This document shows positions 1 through 5,614 of a stretch of 5,968 bases of DNA, one piece after another. Position numbers and translations under genes: made by a program. The notes beneath the pieces are model-generated. The model saw only the letters and a list, made by a program, of their open reading frames with translations, searched no databases and was not told where the DNA came from. Every line of letters begins with the position of its first letter. The stretch's first letter is position 1. The DNA is taken from positions 1-5,968 of the forward strand of contig CAYMKL010000217.1 of assembly GCA_964390805.1 (NCBI GenBank). Direction: 5' to 3'. This stretch comes from CAYMKL01 sp964390805 (lineage in GTDB: Bacteria > Chloroflexota > Anaerolineae > VGOG01).

Positions 1-60
1 GCTGAAAAAGTGTCCGTTGACTACCAGCCCTTTCAGGGACGTTTGGAAATCTCAGGGACT
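1..60. other. Unidentified left-edge DNA, possible end of an inserted element
   Basis: This stretch follows the start codon of a broken minus-strand gene. It carries the octamer TCAGGGAC twice (33-40 and 52-59, 19 bp apart) and a small palindrome CCCTTTCAGGG. The plus strand is open from position 1 to a TGA at 88-90, about 29 residues, but I do not recognise the peptide. Repeated short motifs at a junction are what the end of an insertion sequence can look like. The element itself lies outside the window, so this is only an inference. Confidence 0.25.
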
Positions 61-77
61 CATGTCATTTCCTCCTT
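52..77 (-). pseudogene. Strong ribosome binding site and ATG of a gene that stops after three codons
   Basis: Read on the minus strand, the kinase stop codon is followed after 6 bases by AAGGAGG (71-77). A seven-base spacer then leads to an ATG at 61-63, which is ideal geometry for a next gene in the operon. The frame reads Met-Ser-Pro-stop, with TGA at 52-54. A second ATG at 66-68 also meets a stop at once (Met-Thr-stop). In this position, downstream of a HisKA_3 kinase, one would expect the partner NarL-type response regulator. The simplest reading is that the coding sequence was cut off by inserted or rearranged DNA right after its start. A very short coupled peptide, or a gene starting outside the window, cannot be excluded. 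Confidence 0.4.
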
Positions 78-83
78 GTCAGT

Positions 84-3000
84 TCACTGATCACTGATCT
101 CCTCGCGCTTCAGTGGCGCTAGAAGAGCGACTCTAGTTCCATGCCCAGGCTCGGACGTAATCTGAAGTTGCCCGCCGAGGTGACTCAATCGCTCGCGGAT
201 GCTGAAGAGGCCGAATCCCTCGATCTCGCTCCAGTGGGAGCCAATGGGGAAGACATCGAACCCAACTCCATCGTCTTCAACGGCAATTCTTACGTGGCTA
301 TCATCTCTTCCAATGACTACCTCGACGCTCTGTGCCTGGGCGTGCTTGACGACGTTGATTAGCAACTCGCGCACTGCCTGGAAGAGAACTATCCGAATAT
401 CGTCATCCAATGGTTTGGGTTGCCCATCGTCCCTGAATTTGGCCCGGACACCGTCTCGTTTCTGGGTTTGCTCGGCCAGCCATTCCAGCGCGGATTCTAG
501 CCCCAGTTGGTAGAGGATGGGAGAGCTGATCTCGAAGGTCAGTGATCTCGTGTTCTGAATTATGTCCTCAATGTACTGGTGGATTTCTTCCAGAGGTTCG
601 GCAAGCTCGGTGGAGGATGCTGATTGCCGCAGTGCTCCCAACTGGATCTTGCAGATGGCCAGAGTCTGGCCAATACGATCATGTAGGGCCGTCGCGATCT
701 CTCGCCGTTCCCGTTCCTCGGTCAATGATAACTCAGAAGCCAGCGACCGGAGCCGCTCTTGATAGGTGCGAATCCTTTCATCAGCTTGCTTCCGCTCGGT
801 CAGTTCTTGCTGAATAGCCTGGTACAACTGCGCGTTCTGGATGGCGATGGCCGCCTGGTTGGCGAAGGGCATGAGCTTGTCTGTGTCCCCCTCCCTTAGC
901 TCCTTCCGTGTTGAAGCGACGATGCCTCCTACCGTCTTCCCTCTGGCCAGCAACGGCATGGTGAAGAACGCCCTGGAGTCCAGAAGCTTTTGCAGGGCCG
1001 AACAAACCGTCCGGCTCCAGAAAGGCCTGGCCAGCTCGTAGAAATCGCGCTTGATGGTTGCCCGACCATCTAAGAGATTGTTGACAGCCTTATTGAAATC
1101 CCTTCTCGCTGGGATCTTGACCTGGAGGAGTGGGTAACCAATTATGGCTTTCATCCTTTTAGGGATCTTGGCCCCCGTGGAAACCGCACTGCCCTTGAAA
1201 ATCCCCTCTTCTTCGTCCAGCAAGAATATGAAAGCGGTATTGCAACCGAGTCCCTCCACGATACCATCTGCTGTTCGTTGTAGCACCTCATTCAGGTTCA
1301 AGGCGCTTTGTATCATCGCGGCGGCAATGGCATTGAGGGCGGCCAGCTCCCGGTTGTGTTGCCTGATCTCTTCCTCGGCTCGTTTGCGCTCGATGATCTC
1401 GGCCTGTAGTGCTTCGTTGGCCTGGGCCAGTTCTGCGGTCCGTTCCTGAACCCGCACTTCTAACTCGTGGTGAGCTTTTTGGAGCGCGTCTTCCGCTCGC
1501 TTGCGCTCGGACAGCTCTCGTTGAGCCTCCTCGTACAACTGTGCGTTCTTCACCGCCATACCCAACTGGTCGCTGCCCGTCATCAGGAACTCCATGCTCC
1601 ACTGGACGAGGGTATTGCTCCCGCAACCAGCCAGCAGCATAATCCCCAAGGCGGTCTTTTCCCACCGCAGGGGCAATAGGATGCAAGGAAGCAACCCGGC
1701 GTTTCTGGCTATGCCCTTGACCGAGTCACTAATCCACCACAGATTAGACACGTCCAAGGGAGCTCCTTTCTGCCAATAGTCCTCGCCCGGTGCTATCGCC
1801 TCGAACCGTTCCACCAGTTGCGGCGACAACCCCTGCGCGCCCCAGACGCGCAATCTGCGCGAGGAGCCTTCTACCAGGAGCACGCATCCCGCATCAGCAC
1901 CCGTGATGTCCATGATCTTTTCCGTGCTGACATCCAGCATCTCCTCCAGACGCAAAGATCGGTTGGCCGCATTGGCAATAGCGTTGAGAGCAGCCAGCTC
2001 CCGGTTGCGCTGCTTGATTTCCTCCTCAGTTCGTTGGCGCTCGGTGATTTCGGCTTGTAATGCTTCATTGGTTTTGGAGAGATCTACGGTCCGTTCCTGA
2101 ACCCGCATTTCTAACTCGTCGTGAGCTTTTCGCAGCGCCTCCTCCGCTCGCTTGCGCTCAGCTAGCTCTCGCTGAACCTCCTGATACAGCCGGCCGTTCT
2201 CCACGGCCACCGCCACCTGGCTGGCCAGGGCGGTTAAGAGTGCGATGTCGTGCTGCGGATAGTAGTCGTCCGGATCCCGCCGTCCAAACAACCAGACCCC
2301 CATCGTTTTCTTCCGTATCTCGAGTGGGACCGCCAGCCGCACCCAGTCAAGCTTGTGCCTGTCAGGGTATTCGTCCTGCGCCTCGGCCAGGGGCGGCCGG
2401 TAGCGGCCAGCCTCGGCCAGCAACTGCCGAACCTGCTGCGGTGTCTCCGGTGTCTCACTCAGACTGACACCACGCGCATAGACAAGATTGGTATCCCCAT
2501 TTGCCAATAGAACCAGCGCCGATTGGCGGATGAGCAGACTCGGAGCGACCTCGTCAGCCAACAACGGAACCAGGGCTTTGCGATCAAGGGCGGCGGGGAT
2601 CCGGTTGGCGAATATGCGGAGGATGTCATCCGGGTCGTGTTCGGTACCGTAGGACAGCCGGTCCACCAGGTGCTGAAAGCGGGAGCGCAAAGGCAGCGCG
2701 GCGATGACAAAGACTATCGAAACAGCCAGGCCGAAAACCACCGAGCTGTCAGGCAAACTGAGCCGCTGGCTTCCGACCGAGAAGACCAGCGCAAAGGCGC
2801 TCACATACAGCAAAAGGAAGCTGTACAGACTGAGCAGGCGATTGGCCCGGAACTCCAGGAGGCCCAGGTGGCGCTTGTAAATGGCATAGGTGTAGAACAG
2901 CGGCAGAACAGGGACCGCGAGTATCGCCACGGTAACCGTCAAGCCCCCCGGCCCGGGAGCGTTTAGCAGCTTTGGAATGAGCCACAGCGCGATGCCCGGC

Positions 3001-3881
3001 CCAAAAGCCAGGCCAACGCCGGCCAACATCAAGCGCACGGCCAGCCGCGCTGAGGGGGACGATCTGTCGAATAAGCGGGAGAGTAACAGCCCCAGGCTGC
3101 CCGGTATGGCCAGCAGTAAGCCTAGGGCATACGCAGAGGTGGGGAGAAGTTGAAACAGCTCCAGGACAGCCAGGATGGCAGCGATGGTGTAAAGGAGGGG
3201 CAGGAAGTAACGGGAGCGTCCCCTGAGGAGTGGCGTGGGAACGATGAGGTGAAGGTGGAGATAGACCGGGGCCATCAGCCAGGTAACAGCGTGTAGCACC
3301 AGCGAAGAGGCAGCCACCTGCCAACTCGAAACCATCCCCACCGCCAACCAGAAGGCTGTCAGATAGTTAAATGAGACTAGCAGTCGCCAGCGCCTGTCCC
3401 GTGGTTGCAGAAGCAGCAAAACGACCGTCCCGGCTAACCAGAAGGGCAGATAAAACAACAGACCGGTCAGTCGCCTGGCCCGGTTTGTGCTGATGAAGAC
3501 AGGCATCCGCCAGTTGATTGCCTGCCTGTCTCCGTCCCGACTCAGAGTTATTGGGACAGACTCTCCCGGGCCGTAGCCATCAAAGAGGACGCGTCGTTTG
3601 TCGTCCCAGTAGTCCTGGTAGGTCAGATGGCCAATAGCGATCAATTGATCGCCCACCTGAAGAGCCTGGAAGCCGCCTTGATTGGCTTCGCACCACCCTG
3701 GATAGGTGTCACACGGATCAATAGAAGTGACAATCCATTTGGTATTGAAGGTAATACCTGGTTCGGGAACCCAGAAAACGTGAGCGTAGGTGTAAAAGAG
3801 GCACAGCAGGAGCACAAGGGCGGAGAGCGAAACGAGCCGCCAATTCGGTATACGCGGGAGACCGCTGTTATGAGTGTTCAT
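84..3881 (-). CDS. Membrane-bound multi-GAF sensor histidine kinase (HisKA_3 type) with a PDZ-like sensor domain
   Basis: Predicted inner-membrane kinase of 1265 residues that autophosphorylates on histidine and passes the phosphate to a response regulator; its signal is unknown. Seen in order: a first membrane helix (about 16-38); an extracytoplasmic PDZ-like domain (about 43-127) with Cys57 and Cys64; about nine further membrane helices (about 138-403); GAF1 (about 431-565), coiled coil, GAF2 (about 640-782), coiled coil, GAF3 (about 860-1016); HisKA_3 with His1067-Asp1068 and the DxxxQ motif ending at Gln1072; then HATPase with N-box Asn1176, G1 box DDGVGFD near 1203-1209, G2 box GFGLF near 1222-1226 and GHGT near 1246-1249. 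An ATG at 3917 would add 12 residues but has no ribosome binding site. I chose the ATG at 3879-3881 because GGAGG (3890-3894) lies eight bases upstream. This core usually pairs with NarL/FixJ regulators. One oddity is Ala1065, where an acidic residue usually sits two before the histidine. Confidence 0.93.
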   Translation of the reverse strand: MNTHNSGLPRIPNWRLVSLSALVLLLCLFYTYAHVFWVPEPGITFNTKWIVTSIDPCDTYPGWCEANQGGFQALQVGDQLIAIGHLTYQDYWDDKRRVLFDGYGPGESVPITLSRDGDRQAINWRMPVFISTNRARRLTGLLFYLPFWLAGTVVLLLLQPRDRRWRLLVSFNYLTAFWLAVGMVSSWQVAASSLVLHAVTWLMAPVYLHLHLIVPTPLLRGRSRYFLPLLYTIAAILAVLELFQLLPTSAYALGLLLAIPGSLGLLLSRLFDRSSPSARLAVRLMLAGVGLAFGPGIALWLIPKLLNAPGPGGLTVTVAILAVPVLPLFYTYAIYKRHLGLLEFRANRLLSLYSFLLLYVSAFALVFSVGSQRLSLPDSSVVFGLAVSIVFVIAALPLRSRFQHLVDRLSYGTEHDPDDILRIFANRIPAALDRKALVPLLADEVAPSLLIRQSALVLLANGDTNLVYARGVSLSETPETPQQVRQLLAEAGRYRPPLAEAQDEYPDRHKLDWVRLAVPLEIRKKTMGVWLFGRRDPDDYYPQHDIALLTALASQVAVAVENGRLYQEVQRELAERKRAEEALRKAHDELEMRVQERTVDLSKTNEALQAEITERQRTEEEIKQRNRELAALNAIANAANRSLRLEEMLDVSTEKIMDITGADAGCVLLVEGSSRRLRVWGAQGLSPQLVERFEAIAPGEDYWQKGAPLDVSNLWWISDSVKGIARNAGLLPCILLPLRWEKTALGIMLLAGCGSNTLVQWSMEFLMTGSDQLGMAVKNAQLYEEAQRELSERKRAEDALQKAHHELEVRVQERTAELAQANEALQAEIIERKRAEEEIRQHNRELAALNAIAAAMIQSALNLNEVLQRTADGIVEGLGCNTAFIFLLDEEEGIFKGSAVSTGAKIPKRMKAIIGYPLLQVKIPARRDFNKAVNNLLDGRATIKRDFYELARPFWSRTVCSALQKLLDSRAFFTMPLLARGKTVGGIVASTRKELREGDTDKLMPFANQAAIAIQNAQLYQAIQQELTERKQADERIRTYQERLRSLASELSLTEERERREIATALHDRIGQTLAICKIQLGALRQSASSTELAEPLEEIHQYIEDIIQNTRSLTFEISSPILYQLGLESALEWLAEQTQKRDGVRAKFRDDGQPKPLDDDIRIVLFQAVRELLINVVKHAQAQSVEVVIGRDDSHVRIAVEDDGVGFDVFPIGSHWSEIEGFGLFSIRERLSHLGGQLQITSEPGHGTRVALLAPLKREEISDQ
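1321..1572 (-). repeat. Second copy of the duplicated coiled-coil linker within the kinase gene
   Basis: This segment encodes kinase residues about 771-854, the end of GAF2 plus the linker before GAF3. It contains SERKRAEDALQKAHHELEV, then QERTAELAQANEALQAEI and RNRELAALNAIA-like text (here HNRELAALNAIA). It matches the copy at 1972-2221 closely in both DNA and protein with a period of 651 bp (217 residues), so a whole GAF-plus-linker module was probably duplicated in frame. The GAF domains themselves have diverged far more than the linkers. Confidence 0.85.
1972..2221 (-). repeat. First copy of the duplicated coiled-coil linker within the kinase gene
   Basis: This segment encodes residues about 554-637, joining GAF1 to GAF2, with AERKRAEEALRKAHDELEM and RNRELAALNAIA. 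It is the partner of the copy at 1321-1572. A shorter and more diverged third version (QQELTERKQADERI, near 780-840) links GAF3 to the HisKA_3 domain. Such heptad-rich linkers are known in this kinase class to transmit rotation or register shifts between stacked sensor domains. Confidence 0.85.
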
Positions 3882-4177
3882 ATCAAACACCTCCAATTGT
3901 GGGGATCCGTCTTCCATGTCTCGGCCTCAGTGGTCAGTAGGAGGTAGCTGTGTGGCGTGGCCCACTCATGCAACTTCGTCGCCAAAGAGCTCAACTGGTC
4001 GTCGTCGAGAAAATGGGTCAGAGCCATGAAGATGACGCCTACCCTCCGATGGTCCCCCAGTAGCTCCCTCGCCTCCGGGGAATCCAAGAGCGTAGTCGGG
4101 TCGGCCGCGTCGCACCATACGTAGCGAGCGTTGGGCTCAGGAGCAATGATCTCCTTTTTCCTGCTCTCTCCATTTTG
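3878..4177 (-). pseudogene. Internal fragment of a SAM-dependent methyltransferase (DUF574 / Methyltransf_19-like)
   Basis: A stop-free minus-strand frame of about 99 codons reads ...PNARYVWCDAADP, then TTLLDSPEARELLGDH, RRVGVIFMALTHFLDDDQ and HSYLLLTTEAE. From memory this aligns with the middle of DUF574-type methyltransferases (DLRDPEAIL..PEVRRLLD..RPVALLLVAVLHFV.DD..SYLVLSH), which have about 270 residues. The N-terminal SAM-binding glycine loop and the C-terminal third are absent. No ATG or GTG starts the frame: upstream is a stop (TAG, 4178-4180), and the first usable start is a TTG at 4085-4087, already inside the domain. The TGA (3878-3880) overlaps the kinase ATG as ATGA. I infer a degraded remnant that now serves as kinase leader. 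Translation of a small fragment coupled to the kinase is possible but unproven. Confidence 0.65.
3890..3894 (-). promoter_or_regulatory. Ribosome binding site deciding the kinase start
   Basis: GGAGG on the minus strand lies eight bases before the ATG at 3879-3881. It sits inside the end of the methyltransferase fragment. No comparable site precedes the upstream ATG at 3915-3917. Confidence 0.75.
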
Positions 4178-4192
4178 CTAACAGTCAATCTC

Positions 4193-4214
4193 GAAGTGCG
4201 GAAACCCGCACCTC
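4193..4214 (-). promoter_or_regulatory. Hairpin at the predicted 5' end of the kinase transcript
   Basis: On the minus strand GAGGTGCGG, loop GTTT, CCGCACTTC forms a nine-pair stem with one G-U pair; the six inner pairs are perfect on DNA as well. It begins at about the transcription start predicted from the promoter at 4222-4250. It could stabilise the RNA end or be an operator. No T tract follows, so it is not a good terminator. Confidence 0.45.
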
Positions 4215-4221
4215 ATCCGCA

Positions 4222-4250
4222 ATTATACACCATCTTTTCTCCTTCGTCCA
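4222..4250 (-). promoter_or_regulatory. Sigma-70-like promoter for the methyltransferase remnant and kinase
   Basis: The minus strand shows TGGACG (-35, plus positions 4245-4250), a 17-bp spacer and a perfect TATAAT (-10, 4222-4227). Transcription would start near 4215, giving a leader of about 335 nt before the kinase ATG. It is divergent from the cold-shock promoter, with 34 bp between the two -35 boxes. Confidence 0.55.
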
Positions 4251-4268
4251 GTCTGAACCTGTCCCAGG

Positions 4269-4283
4269 TCTCGAAAATCGAGA
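4269..4283. promoter_or_regulatory. Palindrome abutting the cold-shock promoter, possible operator
   Basis: TCTCGA-AAA-TCGAGA is a perfect six-base inverted repeat with a three-base centre. It ends one base before the -35 box of the cold-shock gene and lies between the two divergent promoters. A related half site (TCTCGAAG) occurs at 4189-4196, within the kinase leader. A regulator binding here could affect both directions, but no direct evidence exists. Confidence 0.35.
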
Positions 4284-4284
4284 T

Positions 4285-4313
4285 TTGACAGAAAGCCGAA
4301 AATGTAGTATGAT
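4285..4313 (+). promoter_or_regulatory. Near-consensus sigma-70 promoter of the cold-shock gene
   Basis: TTGACA (4285-4290), a 17-bp spacer and TATGAT (4308-4313) make a strong promoter with a predicted start near 4320. The -35 box, the spacer length and the TAG-TATGAT core are the same as in the response-regulator promoter at 5705-5733. Confidence 0.75.
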
Positions 4314-4319
4314 GGGAAA

Positions 4320-4459
4320 CGTAGGACGCAGTAAGCTCTTGTTTCAAGTTCTAACGTAGTATAGCTAGGGCCGCCATTGGCACGGGCTGACAGGCAGAAC
4401 CAAAGAACAAACTAACTCCGCCCTACAGAATATCACAAGGGAAGGAGGCATGCCAGCCA
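4320..4459 (+). promoter_or_regulatory. Long 5' leader of the cold-shock gene
   Basis: About 140 nt separate the predicted transcription start from the GTG start codon. Long leaders of this kind are known in enterobacterial cspA-type genes, where the RNA changes fold with temperature and controls stability and translation. I see only weak pairing possibilities here (for example GUAGG near 4321 with CCUAC near 4423) and no recognised cold box, so thermosensing is by analogy only. Confidence 0.4.
4443..4448 (+). promoter_or_regulatory. Ribosome binding site of the cold-shock gene
   Basis: AGGAGG lies 11 bases before the GTG at 4460. An ATG at 4450, only one base past the site, opens a five-codon frame (MPASE) that ends in TGA at 4465-4467, overlapping the beginning of the cold-shock frame. 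It is too close to the site to be well used, which supports the GTG. Confidence 0.65.
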
Positions 4460-4669
4460 GTGAGTGAGAGAATTACCGGAACAGTGAAGTGGTTTAGCCG
4501 TACCAAGGGCTATGGCTTCATTCAGCGTGAAGGCGGAGACGATGTGTTCGTCCACTTCTCGGCTATCCAGGGCGAAGGTTTTCGTAACCTGGAAGAAGGC
4601 GACCAGGTGGAGTTCACTATTGAGAGCAGCCCCAGAGGCCCTCAGGCCGCCGACGTAGCGAAGCTCTAA
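4460..4669 (+). CDS. Cold-shock domain protein (CspA family)
   Basis: Small cytoplasmic single-stranded nucleic-acid-binding protein of 69 residues, the usual CspA length. In this family such proteins melt RNA secondary structure and act as RNA chaperones or antiterminators. The single OB-fold cold-shock domain fills the protein: TGTVKWF (6-12), RNP1 KGYGFIQ (16-22) and RNP2 VFVHF (29-33), with the conserved aromatics Trp11, Phe12, Phe20, Phe30, His32 and Phe33, and the late EGDQVEF strand. The start is GTG; M-S-E-R precedes the domain, and no in-frame ATG is available. It is a single-gene unit with its own strong promoter (4285-4313) and terminator (4694-4737). The family assignment is certain. 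Whether it is induced by cold or made constitutively cannot be told, so no numbered csp symbol is given. Confidence 0.95.
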   Translation: MSERITGTVKWFSRTKGYGFIQREGGDDVFVHFSAIQGEGFRNLEEGDQVEFTIESSPRGPQAADVAKL

Positions 4670-4693
4670 GCCTAACAGAACCGCAGTAAGACA

Positions 4694-4737
4694 CAAGCCC
4701 CGGCGAGGATCTTGATCGCCGGGGCTTGCGTGTTTTT
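4694..4737 (+). terminator. Rho-independent terminator of the cold-shock gene
   Basis: A perfect 13-bp GC-rich stem (CAAGCCCCGGCGA, 4694-4706, with its complement at 4716-4728) has a nine-base loop and is followed by TTTTT at 4733-4737. The last T is also the first plus-strand base of the convergent regulator's stop codon. In the minus direction the stem lacks a clean T tract (CTTGTGTCTTACT), so it is a weaker terminator for the regulator gene, though it may serve both. Confidence 0.88.
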
Positions 4738-5459
4738 CAGTCACCCTGTGCTTTTCGTTTGAAATCCACGAAGCGATAGCCTATGCCCCGCTCGGTGAAG
4801 ATGTACCTGGGATTGGAGGGGTCCGTCTCGATCTTTTGGCGCAGGTAGGTGATGTAGAGGCGCAAAAGGTGGGAGTCGTCCCGATAGGCGTAGCCCCATA
4901 CTTTGGAGAGCAGCATCTCGTGGGTCATCAGCCAGCCGGCGTTGTTGACCAGGTGATAGAGCAAGCGATACTCGGTCGGGCGCAGCTTGATCCTCTCACC
5001 GTGCACTATGACCTCCCGCCGGTTGAAGTCAATAGAAAGGTCGTCGTCAATTTTCAAGACCGTCTTCTCAACCGGCGATGGCATCTCCGTCCGACGCAGC
5101 ACGGCCTTGATGCGGCTGGACAGTTCCCTGGGGCTGAAGGGCTTGGTGACGTAATCGTCGGCCCCCAGCTCCAGGCCCCGCACTTTGTCCTCCTCCTCGG
5201 CCTTGATGGTGAGCATGATGACCGGCACGTTCGATATCTCGCGGATGCGCTCCAGGGTCTCGAACCCGTTCATCTCAGGCATCATCACGTCCAGCAAGAC
5301 GAGATCGGGCAGCTCTATCCGAACTTTTTTCAGGGCCTCCAATCCGTTAGAGGCCTCGATAACTCGGTATCCCTCTAGCTCGAGGTTCAAGCGGATGAAC
5401 TTGATCATCCGCGGCTCGTCGTCCACTATCAGGATAAGCTTGTTTTCAGCCAAAGCCAT
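4737..5459 (-). CDS. Response regulator transcription factor, OmpR/PhoB family
   Basis: Cytoplasmic two-component regulator of 240 residues, a typical OmpR-family length, which binds DNA when phosphorylated. The receiver domain (about 6-123) has the acidic pair Asp13-Asp14, the phosphoacceptor Asp57 in LLDVMMP, Thr84, Tyr103 and Lys106 in KPF, so all switch residues are present. The C-terminal winged helix (about 138-235) shows LRPTEYRLLYHLVNN, the VWGYAY turn, LRLYITYLRQKIE and the closing RGIGYRF hairpin. The ATG at 5457-5459 is preceded by GAGAGGA (5467-5473) with a seven-base gap. No kinase gene is adjacent in the same unit. The large kinase in this window is of the class that partners NarL-type regulators, so this is best called an orphan within the window. 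It resembles KdpE/PhoB-like members, but I cannot name its target genes. Confidence 0.94.
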   Translation of the reverse strand: MALAENKLILIVDDEPRMIKFIRLNLELEGYRVIEASNGLEALKKVRIELPDLVLLDVMMPEMNGFETLERIREISNVPVIMLTIKAEEEDKVRGLELGADDYVTKPFSPRELSSRIKAVLRRTEMPSPVEKTVLKIDDDLSIDFNRREVIVHGERIKLRPTEYRLLYHLVNNAGWLMTHEMLLSKVWGYAYRDDSHLLRLYITYLRQKIETDPSNPRYIFTERGIGYRFVDFKRKAQGD

Positions 5460-5506
5460 GTTGAAGTCCTCTCTTTGTTTCTACTTTGCCGCTTCACCCT
5501 CTGCTC

Positions 5507-5553
5507 CCGCTGGATCCCTTCGACGGGCTCAGGACAAGCGCCAGATCCAGCGG
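5507..5553. repeat. Inverted repeat enclosing a REP-like motif in the regulator leader
   Basis: CCGCTGGATC (5507-5516) and GATCCAGCGG (5544-5553) are perfect complements around a 27-base loop. The loop contains CTTCGACGGGCTCAGG, a motif I recall from dispersed intergenic repeats in Chloroflexota and other genomes; that recollection is unverified. It lies 48 bp before the regulator start codon and would be transcribed in its leader. Confidence 0.6.
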
Positions 5554-5586
5554 CTCACGCCAGTAGAGTGCTCCCTGGGGGTTATC

Positions 5587-5604
5587 GTCAAAAGCCCTTT
5601 TGAC
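5587..5604. repeat. Perfect 18-bp palindrome in the regulator leader
   Basis: GTCAAAAGCCCTTTTGAC is two perfect 8-bp arms around CC. On the plus strand TTTTTC follows, which resembles a small terminator pointing rightward, but no plus-strand gene ends here. It may be an operator, or it may simply belong to the repeat cluster. A poor promoter-like pair on the minus strand (TTGACG, 18 bp, TCTACT) overlaps it. Confidence 0.45.
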
Positions 5605-5614
5605 TTTTTCCCTT

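Noticed and set aside
1..90. Plus-strand open frame from the left edge as the C-terminus of a transposase
   Set aside because: About 29 residues ending in TGA at 88-90 with no motif I can assign; it also overlaps the kinase stop. Too short to call.
86..101. Tandem 8-mer CACTGATC repeated at the kinase 3' end
   Set aside because: Only two copies, inside the last codons; consistent with chance.
141..3324. Many open frames of 60-190 codons on both strands within the kinase gene, including a 191-codon minus-strand frame at 2749-3324
   Set aside because: They are shadows of the kinase coding sequence: low-complexity translations, no recognisable domains and no ribosome binding sites.
3882..3917. 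Upstream ATG at 3915-3917 extending the kinase by 12 residues
   Set aside because: No ribosome binding site precedes it, and the added residues overlap the methyltransferase remnant, whereas the ATG at 3879-3881 has GGAGG eight bases upstream.
4433..4744. 103-codon minus-strand frame across the cold-shock gene and its terminator
   Set aside because: It is antisense to a certain gene, reads through the terminator hairpin and shows no family features.
4836..5378. 180-codon plus-strand frame opposite the response regulator
   Set aside because: It lies wholly within the regulator gene on the other strand, and its His/Gln/Val-rich translation is typical of an antisense shadow.
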